Source: Icerya purchasi (lineage: Eukaryota > Arthropoda > Insecta > Hemiptera > Monophlebidae). Taken from it: a stretch of DNA of 64,000 nucleotides. The DNA lies in the NCBI GenBank assembly GCA_039619475.1, contig CM077115.1:490937352-491001351 (forward strand). Reading direction: 5' to 3'. Shown here in pieces: positions 33,992 through 45,220 of this stretch (positions are counted from its first letter, which is position 1; every line of letters begins with the position of its first letter). The notes beneath the pieces were generated by a model that saw only the letters and a list, made by a program, of their open reading frames with translations, was not told where the DNA came from and did not search any database. Position numbers and translations under genes: made by a program.

Positions 33992-36239
33992 ATTTGATCG
34001 TCAATGGAAGGAGACACTATTCGTTTTAGTGATTACACTTGTATTTAACGTTTATCAAGAAATAAATAAACTAAAGTCATTCGCTACGGTAAATAATAAA
34101 CTGAAAACAAGTAAAGATAAAATAAATTTACATAATTTTAAACATTACGCCCCGATATTAAAGTGTACATAAAGATAATTGTAAAATTTTACCAAATGGT
34201 AGTTCACGAATTTTGAATTTAGTTTTATTTTGTGTAGCGTAAAAATATACTTCAATATTTGGAAAATAGCGCAATGTTTGCAATTGTAATTTTTATATTA
34301 TATAAATATTTTGCTGTATTTTTAAATATTTGCGAAAGTTTATTAACACTTTGATTGATAAAATAAATCGGAAGCAATGCTCGGTTATCGCATGTATGCA
34401 CTAGAATATTTTTGATTTTTACATTATTATTCAAAGATTAACTAGGCGAATACATTAAATCTGAAAACACATTAACGTGTAATAGATTTTCGTTGAAATT
34501 GTCTAGTCTGATAATTAATTTTTCTCCTTCGTACGTTTTTCCTCACGGTATTCTACAAATTAGTTTATTTTGCAATTTACCAATGTTATAAATGCTTTTC
34601 ACAGCTACTTCGTATGCAACAGTAGCGTTCTTTCGTACTCGTTTGAAATTAAAGTTTTTTTTTTTTTTGACATAAATTTATTGACATTAGCGATTTCATT
34701 ATTTTACCTTGCTTACTGAAATCTTTTATACCTGCTCTTGATCCTAAATTTTATATAATTTTTTTATTTATTTTTTTTTATTTTATTTTTTTTACACGTA
34801 ATTTTAGAACAATCTTATTACAGTAAATAAATTAGCACTACTTTTAAAACAGTGTTACAACTTAATCTAACTAATTTGTAACATAAACAGAGTAGAAACT
34901 TTGTACAATTACGTAACTCCTAATGTATAGAAAATTTTATAGAATGACCAATAATTCTTCATTACTACTGCTGGCCATTTTATTTTTTTATTGTTCGATG
35001 TAACAATATAGAACAAAGTGGAATTTTTATTACAGGTATAGACGAGGAAAACGGATTATTTCTAGAGGAATGAAACAAAAATGTCTAGTAAAATAAAAAT
35101 AAAAAGGATAAAACGAATTGAGATAAAATGTGGAAAAATTCAAAAATAAGGAATTAATGAAAATATTTCGAAAAAAATTTTAAAAGTACTGACGAACACA
35201 CAAGTGAATAGAAATTACAAAAAGAAACATGTATATACAGAAAACAGAAAAAAATCGGAAATTATTATTACAGAATTATTAGCGTATATTCACACCCTTT
35301 TAATAACTGAAATTTATTAAAATATTGTAGTTTATTTTTAGGCATAACTCGGTTACATATATTTTTAAAAAATGAAATTAATAGTAAACGAATTCTGTGA
35401 AAATTTATGAATGTTGTGATGGTATTTATTTTTCGTGTTTTAATTTGTTTCATTACTTCGATCACTTATAATTAATCTGAATTTTGTTATCGTTATTTAT
35501 CACAATTCTAAGCTAAAACTAAAACAATAATAAAAGTCCGTTAAAATCGCAATTTAATTTTAATTAATTCTATATGTTATTTAAATGAACTAAAACCACA
35601 AAGAATGAACTTCCTACGATTTAAATGAAAATTTAATTTTGACTTTAAACCATAATTACTATCGGCAATACTTTAGCATTTTTTTAATAATCGACTGTTT
35701 TTCCATCGGCGCATTTTCGTTGAACAGACTATGGCTACTTTTTTTAGTACTAAAAGCGAAGCAAATTATGTGGAAATATTTGTTTGTTTTTTTTTTTTTT
35801 CTATATAAATCGGCGGTTCGTGAAATAATTTTATAAAGAATAAAGAGTTATTCAAAATAAAACAAAAAAAAATGAAATAGTACTCGAATTTGACAATAAC
35901 GTATTTCTCGGTAAAGACAATAGTCACTTCAGTAGTCATCAATGAACCACGATATTGCCGTTATTCCCTATTTTAATTACTGCTACAGACTAGTTTGTAA
36001 TTTTTGTAATAAATAACAACGTCCCCAATGTAATTTTTAGGAAGAAAAGTAAATAAATAAAAGGGCGTTTATTTAACGTCATCGGCACACACAGTTTGAA
36101 AACAATGCTTAATGTTTACTGAAAATCCGAGCAGCCTTGTAATTGTAATTTTCCTCTATCGTGGCCATGCTTTGCACCAGCGAGGAACTCTTTCTTTACT
36201 CGTACGCCGTTGCTCGTGTTAACGATTATTTGACGAATT
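33992..36239. other. Very AT-rich spacer, no gene recognised
   Basis: Among the most AT-rich parts of the window, with many T/A runs (34654-34668, 34760-34792, 35788-35801). Nothing coding is supported. Confidence 0.5.
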
Positions 36240-36995
36240 TACTCGGTTTGTTTTTCTTTTTTGCTTTTTGGGAACATCATGCAACGACAGTGACTCAGCA
36301 TGATGGAAATAGACTCTAAGCCGGAGCAACATCTAGTGAAGAAAGTACCGTGATAAAGGACGGGAAGTTTAAAATGCAACAACTTTACAAAAGAGAGCCA
36401 CTCTGGCAAAAGAAGAGAACATTCAAAAAGAATTATGTTCATCCATCGGGTGAAGTGTGCAATAGGGAGAGAAAATAATAGAAATACGAGAAAGTGATGA
36501 AGGAAAACAACTGCGACCAGAACGAAAACATTGTATGGAGGAAGTAACGAAAAAAATAAGGGAAAGAAAGTCATTAAACCAAGCCCGAACCGAAGAAAGA
36601 GGGTGAATTAGTCTGTAAAAAGAGTGATTAGGGAAGGAGTTTACTTAGGGTATGATTTGAAGTGCGCTTGCTTTGGATGGAAAAACGAGATATTATGATC
36701 GGGGAATTTGTGGATAAATTGGTGTCATTAGAGAGGAAGCAGAACGAACAAACGATCCGGCAAAGTTGTTGCCAATGATGCCGTTATAACTGCAAAAATC
36801 CGAAAGGGACCGATTTGATGGGAAAACCAGAGAAAGTAAGAATAATGCGATAATCAAGTGGATGAAAACATAGGAGGATATTATTTTTAGGGGTCACCCT
36901 CTTTCGGGCGCGATTTTTCGGGAGCAGGCGACTTCAGACCTTTTTACCGACTACCTACGGAGATTTTCCGATATCATCCGTTAAAGGTTATCATC
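36240..36995 (-). pseudogene. I-like LINE, degenerate RNase H and C-terminal tail
   Basis: On the minus strand, NGIIGNNFAGSFVRSASS near 36740-36790 matches the RNase H block GHAGIAGNEKADYLARSA of the I-like ORF2 at 51.9 kb; the catalytic Asp is replaced by Gly. Further on, SPYCTLHPMDEHN and LFECSLLLPEWLSF near 36400-36470 match the CPLC...FFECSSL tail. Frame changes and stops are common. Spacing between blocks fits the full-length copy. This is one of the older I-like pieces. Confidence 0.62.
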
Positions 36996-36999
36996 CGTG

Positions 37000-39380
37000 T
37001 CAGTGAGAAATACGACTTACCAAATACTGGTATCAGAAATTCTGTCCAAAAAATACCGTTCTTCGTTGGCGATTTAGTTTTTCCGCGCGTATAGCATATC
37101 ATATGTATGCATACACATATATATATAATCACAAAACACATATTTTACATGATTTTATTGGGTTATTCACTTTTTTTAAATATCTTATATTTTTTTAAAA
37201 TAACGACTTCAGCGTGAAATACAAATAAACAGACTTTGGCGATGTAAATTTAAGAGTTCTGTTAGCAATAGTGATACAAAACGGACGAAGATGATTAATA
37301 TTAATAATCGGTCAATATCGGTTCTTTTCATTTTTTTTTTGCTAATGTATATTTAAAAAATTACCAACTATCAACTCTACGTCATTTAAAGTGTAACATA
37401 ACCGCAGAAAGAAAAAAAAAACTATCACAGTTAGAAGAACCAAGAGTAGGAAAAGACCAAGCATTTTGTCGGGGACCAAGTTGCGCGAATAGTTTCTTTA
37501 AGCTTGGAGGCAAGGAAACTGGTGGGAAAGATGTTTGGAATTTTTTTAGGAATAGAGGAATAAGTAAATCCCAAATAAGAAGCGTAACTCCAGAAAGGAA
37601 GAGAAGAGTTGGAAATTTTTAAAAATAGAAAAGTTTTCAAGAACAACGAAGAAAATTCTATCGATTTCTGGAGTTGGAGGATTTTTGTAATGAAACGAAA
37701 TTCGTTAAAATGGAAATTTGAAGTGAGAAAGCGACACACGCGAGAGAGAGAAGAAGAGCTTACTTCATTGTAGGAAGAAAAAAACTAGGACCCAGCGCAG
37801 TGTGTCAGAAAGAATCTTGAAATAAGAGGGGTGTTTTGAATTGGGAGATTTTCAGTTCAAATTTAAGTACGGGAAAAAAGAGCAAAAAAACTCGTTTAGG
37901 ATTTTCTCTTGGCTCGTTTTAGAATGTATCTAGAGCTCTAGCATTTCCTATCATCTACAACATCGGAAAAGGAGCAACACTGACAGATCTAAAGTTAGCG
38001 ACGCTGGACCAAAAGCCGCCGTGTAGTTATCGTTAAGGATTAAGATGTACGATGGCGAAGTTTTGAGAAGACATTCCAGCAAGAGGAGCGAAGAATAAAA
38101 GAGAAAATGGATTTGATAAGGTTAAATTATCTAATTTATAAGGCAAACAGGGGAATAGTCAACGGTTGAATTATTCTCAATTAGTTTTGGAGACACACCA
38201 TTGGGAAGCGTACGGTGGCTTGAGGTAATAGGATGATGAGGACTATTATAATGACGCAGAAATGATCGTTTCTAAATGTAGCGCGAAGAAGATTTTCTAG
38301 GAATAGTTAAAGTTCGGAAGAAGAAAAGAAAGCGAACAACAGAAAGATCATCTACCAGATTAAGACTGTGTCGGGGGATATTCGAGAATCAGAACACTAT
38401 CGTTTCGATCAGAACAATCTAAACAAAAATCCTTCCCGATAATCAAATAAGGGAGAAAAATGCGGGAAAATTGTTCAGATTAAAATTCGAAGGGAAATAC
38501 GTGCACACTATAATAACAGGGCGAGAAGAAACGCGAGGAATAGTAACTATCTTAGGGTTCACGAGAAGATAGCGACGATGAAAAAATGTGTGTTTACATT
38601 ATAGAATTGTAAGTGAATGCCGTTCCTGATAGCGAAACTGTAAGGACGAACTGCGGAGAGAAGTTTTTAAAATGGAATATTTCATATTTTTTCAGTCGCG
38701 ATTTGAAAAATAGGCCAGTGTGAACTTGGCGGACATCAGTTAAACTCTCCGCGTTAAGTCTATTAGCTTTAGAGCTTCTCGACAGTTTCATTTGAAAATG
38801 TTAAATTTATAGGGGACATATTGAAGGATGGAAAAGAACGAAAGAGTCAGAAACAGAAAAACCGAGTGTACAAAGAGAGAAGTATAACAGTTGAAATTGA
38901 TATATACGGAGTGCAAAAAAAAAAAAAAAAAAAAACGGTGTTTACGAGTGGAAAACTAAAATACGGTGAACAAAATTATCTAAGGTGAAGATTACCGAAG
39001 AGGAAAGCGGTAAGAAAGTTGGCAAAGTTAGCAGACAACGTTGAAAATCCAAGACGGGGCTGCAGCAGAGAGATTAGTGATGAAAGATGTAAGTTTAGAA
39101 GAAGATGGAAAGTTAGAAAGCTCTGAATTTAGGTGGATGAAAATAATCAGGTAGATGGTTATTATTAGTCGGGGTTTCATTTAGTACCCATCCATTTGAA
39201 AGAAATAAGTAGAAAGCGGAGAAAAACGAGTAAGTAGGTTTAGGAAAGAGGAAAATTAGGCGGTTTAGCCGAAACTCTTCGAAGATTTAGGTTAATTATT
39301 CGTGAAACTAAAGAATTATATTTATGCTTGGAAGCTTTGTGAAAAAATAAATTTTCATATAGCGTGATTCTTTTGATCTC
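37000..39380. other. No gene recognised; purine-rich from 37.4 kb
   Basis: 37080-37400 is AT-rich with a TATATATA run. From about 37400 to 39300 the plus strand is strikingly rich in A and G. The minus-strand complement therefore resembles the pyrimidine-rich I-like coding strand, and an older I-like body is possible, but I could not align any domain. A poly(A) run lies at 38917-38935. Confidence 0.4.
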
Positions 39381-39384
39381 TTAA
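39381..39384. repeat. TTAA target duplication, left
   Basis: TTAA directly before the left terminal repeat; the same four bases follow the right terminal repeat at 42780-42783. Confidence 0.65.
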
Positions 39385-39769
39385 GGGGGTAAACCAGTCT
39401 AGAGGTCGAAAAATCGAGCAAACTTTGGGAATTTTTTTCAAAGAAACTTAACAACATATCGAAATTCGGTGAAAACGTCTTTATTATACAAGTATTGAAG
39501 TGTGTTGGTAAATTTTTTCAGAGCTGTACAAAAACAAAATGGCGTCATCCCAGTATTTTTCTCAAGTCATCTTTTTTTTTGATCGCTGCGTGGCCGGACC
39601 AATAACTCTTGTAAATACGAGTATAAAGATAAAATCATGAGACAAAAAAAATTCGATTTAGTATAATATTAGCTCCAATAATAGGTAGGTTTTTTTTTTT
39701 TTTTCAAATTGATTTTTACAAAAACGGTGTGTTTTTGAAAAAATAGTTAAAAAAAAATGAAAAAAAAAA

Positions 39770-41382
39770 AACACTCGAAAATTGTTAATTTAGTTTAAAT
39801 ATGCCTCTGAAAACTAATTACGATATTGATAAAGCAGTTCAAAACTTAACAGAAACCATACAAAATGCTGCGTGGCTAGCTACTCCCACTGTAGAACCTT
39901 CCAAGGCGTCTAATAATATCCCAAAACATATACTAACACTAGTGCGTGAAAAGAGGAAACTACGAAAACCTGGAATACGACGAGAAATCCGGCTATTAAA
40001 AGGCAACTAAACAGAAAAACCAAGCAGCTGCGTAAAGTACTGCATGAAAATAAAAACGAAACGCTTGCAACATTTCTGTCGAGTTTGTCGCCGACCAAAA
40101 ACGATGATTACTCACTGTGGAAAGTGACCAAACGTTTTAAACGGCCAACTATGTGTATTCCACCAATACAAAAACCCGACAGTAGCTGGGCTCGTACTAA
40201 CTTCGATAAAGCGGCGCTTTTTGCCAATTATCTTTACGATGTATTTACATCAAATCCTCAAGCTGCTGACTCCACAGATATCCTCGAATACCTGGATAAA
40301 CCGCTGCAAATGAGTTTACCTATAACACCGGTTGCCCCTAGTGAGATACAGCAACTCTTCAAAAATATGAAACGGAAAAAGTGCCCCGGATTTGACTTAA
40401 TCACAGCAGAGCTTTTAAATGAGTTACCACGCAAAAGTATTGTATTTATAACACAAATATATAACGCTGTTCTTCGCAATCAATATTTCCCACTAGCTTA
40501 GAAGTTCTCACAGATAATTGTTATACCGAAGCCTGGAAAACCGTCTGAGGTGGTATCATCATATAGACCCATCTCGTTGCTTCCTGTCCTCTCAAAGATA
40601 CTGGAATAATTAATTTTAAAACGGTTGTTTCCAATATTATCTAACAATACAATTATTCCCGATTTTCAATTTGGTTTTCGTAAGAACCATAACACTATAG
40701 AACAGGTTCACAGATTAACAAAGATTATTGAAAATAGCTTGGAAAACAAGAACATTTGTACGGCCGCGTTTCTGGATGTCCAGCAGGCTTTCGATAGGGT
40801 ATGGCATCAAGGATTATTGTATAAAATTAAACTTCTGCTTCCTCACTCCTTCTATCTACTATTTAAATCATATATACAAGAAAGATATTTTCGAGTGAAA
40901 ATAACCGATGAATACTCAGATATTTTTCCAGTAAGGGCCGGGGTTCCACAGGGGGGCGTTCTGGGTCCAATATTGTACCTGATCTACACGACCGACTTCC
41001 CGATGCTGGATAATACAGAAGTAGCTTTGTACGCGGATGACGCAGCCATCCTGGCCGTTGATAAGTGTGAAAACATAGCCACAGAAAAACTGCAGGAGTC
41101 ACTTCGGCATGTGGAAACTTGGCTAAAACGACGGCGCATAGTAGTCAATGAAAGTAAGTTGACGCATATTTCATTCACAAATCGAAAAATTGAACGCCTG
41201 CCAATCAAAATAAATAACGTCGTAATACCACATGCCAATAACGTAAAATATTTAGGCATGCACTTGGACGCTAGGCTGACCTGGGGTACTCACATTCAAA
41301 AAAAAATTGAGCATTTGAGGTTTAAAACTAGAACCATGTCGTGGTTGTTAGCTAAGAGATCGGGCTTATTGTTAGACAATCT
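39770..41382 (+). pseudogene. Jockey-clade LINE fragment inside the DNA transposon
   Basis: Begins in the linker between endonuclease and RT (QNLTETIQNAAWLATPT), continues with SPTKNDDYSLWKVTKRFKRP near 40085, KKCPGFDLITAELL near 40380, IVIPKPGKPSEVVSSYRPI near 40520, FQFGFRKNHNTIEQVHRL near 40665, FLDVQQAFDRVWHQGLL near 40770, GVPQGGVLGPILYLIY near 40940, LYADDAAILA near 41025 and VKYLGMHLDARLTWGTHI near 41245. Frameshift near 39970 and stops near 40499 and 40606. RT catalytic residues are intact. The 3' third and the poly(A) are missing: at about 41382 the sequence passes directly into the transposase relic. It is the same clade as the insert at 7565 and the scrap at 57200. Confidence 0.9.
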
Positions 41383-42357
41383 GCATCGTAGAGTTGGCCT
41401 TCCAAATTCTCATTTTTCCCCTGCCTTTTCTTGCTCAGTGATTTTGCGTTGATTCTCGTCTCTTTTTCAACGTCGGACAGGCATTTCTCCGCCTTGTTAA
41501 TGCGTTTCGCGTCGATCTTGCAGCACATATTGTAAGTGTTTTGGCCGACTGTCATGCCCATGGTTTGTAATATTTGCATAATTGATGTAAATTCATCGTC
41601 GTAAATACCGATGGAGATGTGAGTGGCTATATCTAGTGTACTGTTGTACCACTTTGAATTGATTTCGGAGCTAATGCCCAGATAGTGTGGCATTGGAAGA
41701 TTCATTACTATTTTGAGTATATCCGCCTATACACCGAGAGAGAAGGTCGTCACTGCTCAACTCTTCATACATTGGTTTGACAGCCTTGAATACTTCAAGA
41801 TTGAGAGCTGGCCTATGCGAATAATTTGCCAGAGAATTGATAGCTTTTGCTCTCTGCTACGAACACCATGAATCTTCTTCCGCCGGGCACCTATCATGTT
41901 GCGGCTTGGCATCGGTTGATAGTTTGAGGTACAGCGTGGCCCATATTTCATTCCTCATCTTTTCAACCGAATTATAATATAGCTAATCCGTAATAAATAC
42001 AGAATTCGTCAATGAGCTTCCCAGTCAATTTTCCTTTGCCACCAAGACCTGTTTGTTTCTTAAAGTTGCGCAGGCGAGTAACCACAAACGCTTTTGCACT
42101 CTTTACATACAACAATATTTGAAAATGAAATGTATTATACGGTAGCCAAAAGCGTCGTCCACATCCACATCGCACAGTTCTTCAGATAATTTCATCCTTT
42201 TTTGCTGATGTGCTAACATGCAGATCGTCTGGAACCTCCATCTCATACGGCCTCCTACGGGGCTACTTTTCGGCTTTCTAACAGAAGTTGCTTTATCCCC
42301 CCCCCCCTTACGATCACTATACACTACTTTATCTTCACTCATTGCATAATGTAACAA
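41383..42357 (-). pseudogene. Kolobok/Mutator-like transposase, catalytic core deleted
   Basis: The N-terminal part on the minus strand (from about 42350) ends with DAFGYRIIHF and a Cys motif, VVCKECK, near 42100. It passes straight into the far C-terminal half: VVTRLRNFKKQTGLGGKGKL near 42060, a YYGLAI block, IWATLY/STDAKPQH/DSWC readings near 41870-41940, and SIMQILQTMGMTVGQN near 41560. It finishes in INKAEKCL and EGQLYDAD near 41390. In intact relatives the DDE-type core lies between the Cys motif and the GLGGKGKL block, and it is absent here. Stops and frame changes also occur in the C-terminal half. The normal end of the protein is replaced by the Jockey junction. I know this family as the Mutator-like transposase domain proteins common in insects. 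Confidence 0.72.
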
Positions 42358-42574
42358 TCAAAGTCAAAAAAAAGAAAACTACATAAATAGACTACTTATT
42401 ACAAAATAAAAACTGGTAGAGTATGAAAATTAAAAAACACGTATTATAGCGTTTGTTTGTAGCGGTCAACTGGCACGTCACGCGCACGGATTTCTCCGTC
42501 TCAGTGTTTCAAAAGCGCTCTCTATAATCTGCAATACCACGTGGCGAACAAATGCTCCAATTAAAACTCGAGCC

Positions 42575-42760
42575 TTTACAAAACATTGTCACATGATTTT
42601 TCGATATTAACGTACATCTTAAGGGGGGGGGGGAAATTTCGATTTTTCGAAAGTTCGAAAATGGTTTTTATAGATTTCTCTCGCGCACGAAACTTTGCCA
42701 CATGATTTTTATGATACTAAGGTACATTTTAAGAGAATTTTTTTTGATTTTTCAAAAATT
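42575..42760. repeat. Duplicated subterminal unit of the DNA transposon
   Basis: Two similar units precede the right terminal repeat: CACATGATTTTTCGAT...GTACATCTTAAGGGGG near 42590-42640 and CACATGATTTTTATGAT...GTACATTTTAAGAGAA near 42698-42740. Each is followed by a GATTTTTC block. Reiterated subterminal motifs are common transposase-binding regions. A G run at 42620-42630 lies in the first unit. Confidence 0.55.
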
Positions 42761-42779
42761 CTAGAGTGGTTTACCCCCC

Positions 42780-42783
42780 TTAA
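42780..42783. repeat. TTAA target duplication, right
   Basis: TTAA directly after the right terminal repeat, matching 39381-39384. Confidence 0.65.
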
Positions 42784-44918
42784 TCAACTCGGTACAAAAC
42801 TATATTTATAGGACCGCGGTGATGATAATAGCCTTTGTAATTGCAACAAGCGGAAGAATATATTGGGGCAGTTGGAGAAAGAATGCTTGGCCAGCAGTGG
42901 GAACAGGGATAGTATATGTGACAATGCTTCGCAAAGTGACCGAATGAAAAAAAGTATTTCGAACATAGTAAAAAAAGAGGTCTGACGCGAGGACGAACTT
43001 GAAAATTAAATTTACAAATATAACAAAAAAAATCAAAAAAAAGAAAAACACGGACAACGGTTTTAATTCAATTTCGATAGATTTCGCGCGCGCAACTTCA
43101 AGATGTGTCTGGTGTAGAGGAATCAGAAACAGGCGCCCTGAGATTTCTTCCTCCGTCAAAATCATCGGTTGAAATACACACAACTCGGCTATAACCGACG
43201 TATGGCAGTATATATCTCTTTCTATTATTGAAAATAAGTGAGGATACATAGTGTGGCCCCGGGTAAAGCCGATGCGAATTATTTGTTGGAACTGAACTTT
43301 GGTGATACGTTTGGTAACTTTTTTTTAAAAGGCTGCTTCTCGCGGGAAAAAACAATATTGACCTGAAATTCTGCGAATAAAACTGGCTGCGGGATGAATC
43401 GGTAATTATTGACCCGTCGCCGCGACAAATAGCATCGAAAAAGAAAACGATCGCGTTCAGACACCGGTTGTGCAACACACGTGATGAACCTGTGGGTCCG
43501 TTGCTAAGTTTGTCAGTCTCAGCGAACTAAAAAGAACTCGAAAGAAAAAGTTCGAGAATTTGCAAAAAGCGGGTAAGTGTAGTAAAGTTAGATTGCCGGT
43601 ATCGGCAGGTGTTGTGTTCATCATTGCGTGCAGTGCACTCACATACGTAAGGTTCAGAAATGAAATCGTTTTATATAATCTAGCCCATTCTCGTTTCAAT
43701 GTTATTAGAGTACTCCGTGCGTTACTTTGTGGTTGACGATTTTAAAATAGACACGCAGTATGTGTGTCGTCGAAGCTGAGGATACGTCTAGGACGAGTCT
43801 GGAAAAAAAGCGGACGAGGTCGTTAAATTTTTTTGCGACAAATTCCGTTCAGTTCTTTCAGCATAAGTTTTATAGTGCATTTGTATATAGATTTAATAAT
43901 GGAAAGTTAGGTCTGGAAAATACGTCGAATTTCAAATGAAATGCTGATCGGATTAAAGTTATCAAAGTTGTGTCGTCTCGATGGCGGACGGAAAATTAAA
44001 CTTTTTGCAAATACTCTGTAAATTGTATATAATAATTCTGTTTCGGCATGATTGCCGAGTGATGCGAAATGGAAATTAATTAAGAGAGCGACTAAATAGC
44101 AGATCAACGGGACGGGGCGCGCACGCAGTTGTACGTTTCCCGCTAATGTGAATTTTACGCGGATTTGACGATGCACCATCTGAATAGGACACATTAACGG
44201 AATTCGAACTGGTGAACCGATAAATTTCGTAATCGTTTCGTTCTGCATACTCCGTCCGTTTCGAATTTGTCGAGCTGACTACGAATTGACCATGTTTTCT
44301 TTTTGAACTTTTGCACGGGTCACTTACAGTAGTTAGAGGAGAGATTTTTCGATCAATTCCACGCACGTACGTACCTTTTAAACATGGATAAGCATGCCGA
44401 TGAACCTTCTGCGATTAGTTAATACATCGCAACTGTGCCATTAAAACTTGTCCCGAAGTTTTCCGTTACTGATTCAAAACACCGTCTCGACAGCTTCACA
44501 TAATTTTCCCGTAATAGCTTTGACCAACAAAAGATCTTTCGCTGTGTCTTTGTAACATTATTTTGCAACGTTCCTTCTTATTATCTCGTCTTAATTTTTT
44601 TCGATGCATTTTTAAGATCGTCGGTTGCGATAATCAAGAAAATTTGGCTGCATCGCTATAATTTCAAACTCGCGCAGGTAGAAAAAGATCGAATTTCGGC
44701 GATAACCCGATGTAATTCACGGTTTCTTTAATTTCGAATAGTTAACCCCCTTTTTTTTTTTCAGTTGCCCGTATTGAAACTAGTAACGCCATATGTAAAA
44801 AATCTCGTGTTTTTTTTCCATCAACACACGTGATAACAATGCGTGATTCAAGGTTAGATTATGAAAGATTTCAGTTTTTCGGTAACTTTTGATTTTTTTA
44901 TAAGAATAAGTTTTTTTT
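42784..44918. other. No gene recognised
   Basis: Unassigned sequence. Minus-strand frames of up to 147 codons exist but are hydrophobic or low-complexity with no known domain. T runs near 44750 and 44812. Confidence 0.45.
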
Positions 44919-44920
44919 GT

Positions 44921-45220
44921 TTTTTTCTACCCTAGGCGCGTTAGCGGCCTTGACCCAACAACATGAAAAATTAAGAGATAGAACTAAATAGCCAGGCGGT
45001 CAGAAATAGAAAAAACAAAGGACAACAGCAACGGAATAAGGCAATGGGAAGGAAAGAATATAGGTAGCGTTAAAGAGAGTAGGAAGACCCAAAACTAAAA
45101 GTTGGGCGTAAAGAAAGGAGCGTTTGTTAGGGAGTGCAGAACATTCGAAAAGGATATGATTTGAATCATAAATACAAGAAGGCTAAGTTATGGGTCTCAT
45201 TTTGCCCGTAGTGTGAGTGC
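44921..45220 (-). mobile_element. I-like LINE 3' end, 5'-truncated
   Basis: Longer homologue of the nested piece at 10105-10307. On the minus strand it starts near SCIYDSNHILFECSAL, continues NKRSFLYAQLLVLGLPTLFN and ends with the same 3' UTR (about 60 bp, finishing near CGCCTAGGGTAG) and an interrupted poly(A) seen as a T run at 44909-44926. The C-terminal Cys/His tail matches the 52.3-kb copy. No clear target duplication could be assigned. Confidence 0.82.

Larger units (their letters stand above)
39385..42779. mobile_element. Kolobok-like DNA transposon (TTAA target), with nested Jockey
   Basis: Terminal inverted repeats of about 19 bp: GGGGGTAAACCAGTCTAG at 39385-39402 and CTAGAGTGGTTTACCCCCC at 42761-42779, differing by one extra G and one mismatch. 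TTAA flanks both ends. The 3.4-kb interior holds a minus-strand transposase relic (41383-42357) and a plus-strand Jockey fragment (39770-41382). TTAA target, a GGGG-starting terminus and this transposase type fit the Kolobok superfamily; piggyBac also uses TTAA, but its transposase is different. Naming is inference. Confidence 0.75.

Noticed and set aside
33729..33992. 87-codon open frame
   Set aside because: Coincides with SINE copy 2 and is not conserved as protein in copy 1.
39381..42783. piggyBac assignment based on TTAA
   Set aside because: The transposase relic has the Cys-motif and GLGGKGKL blocks of the Kolobok/Mutator-like family, not piggyBac blocks.
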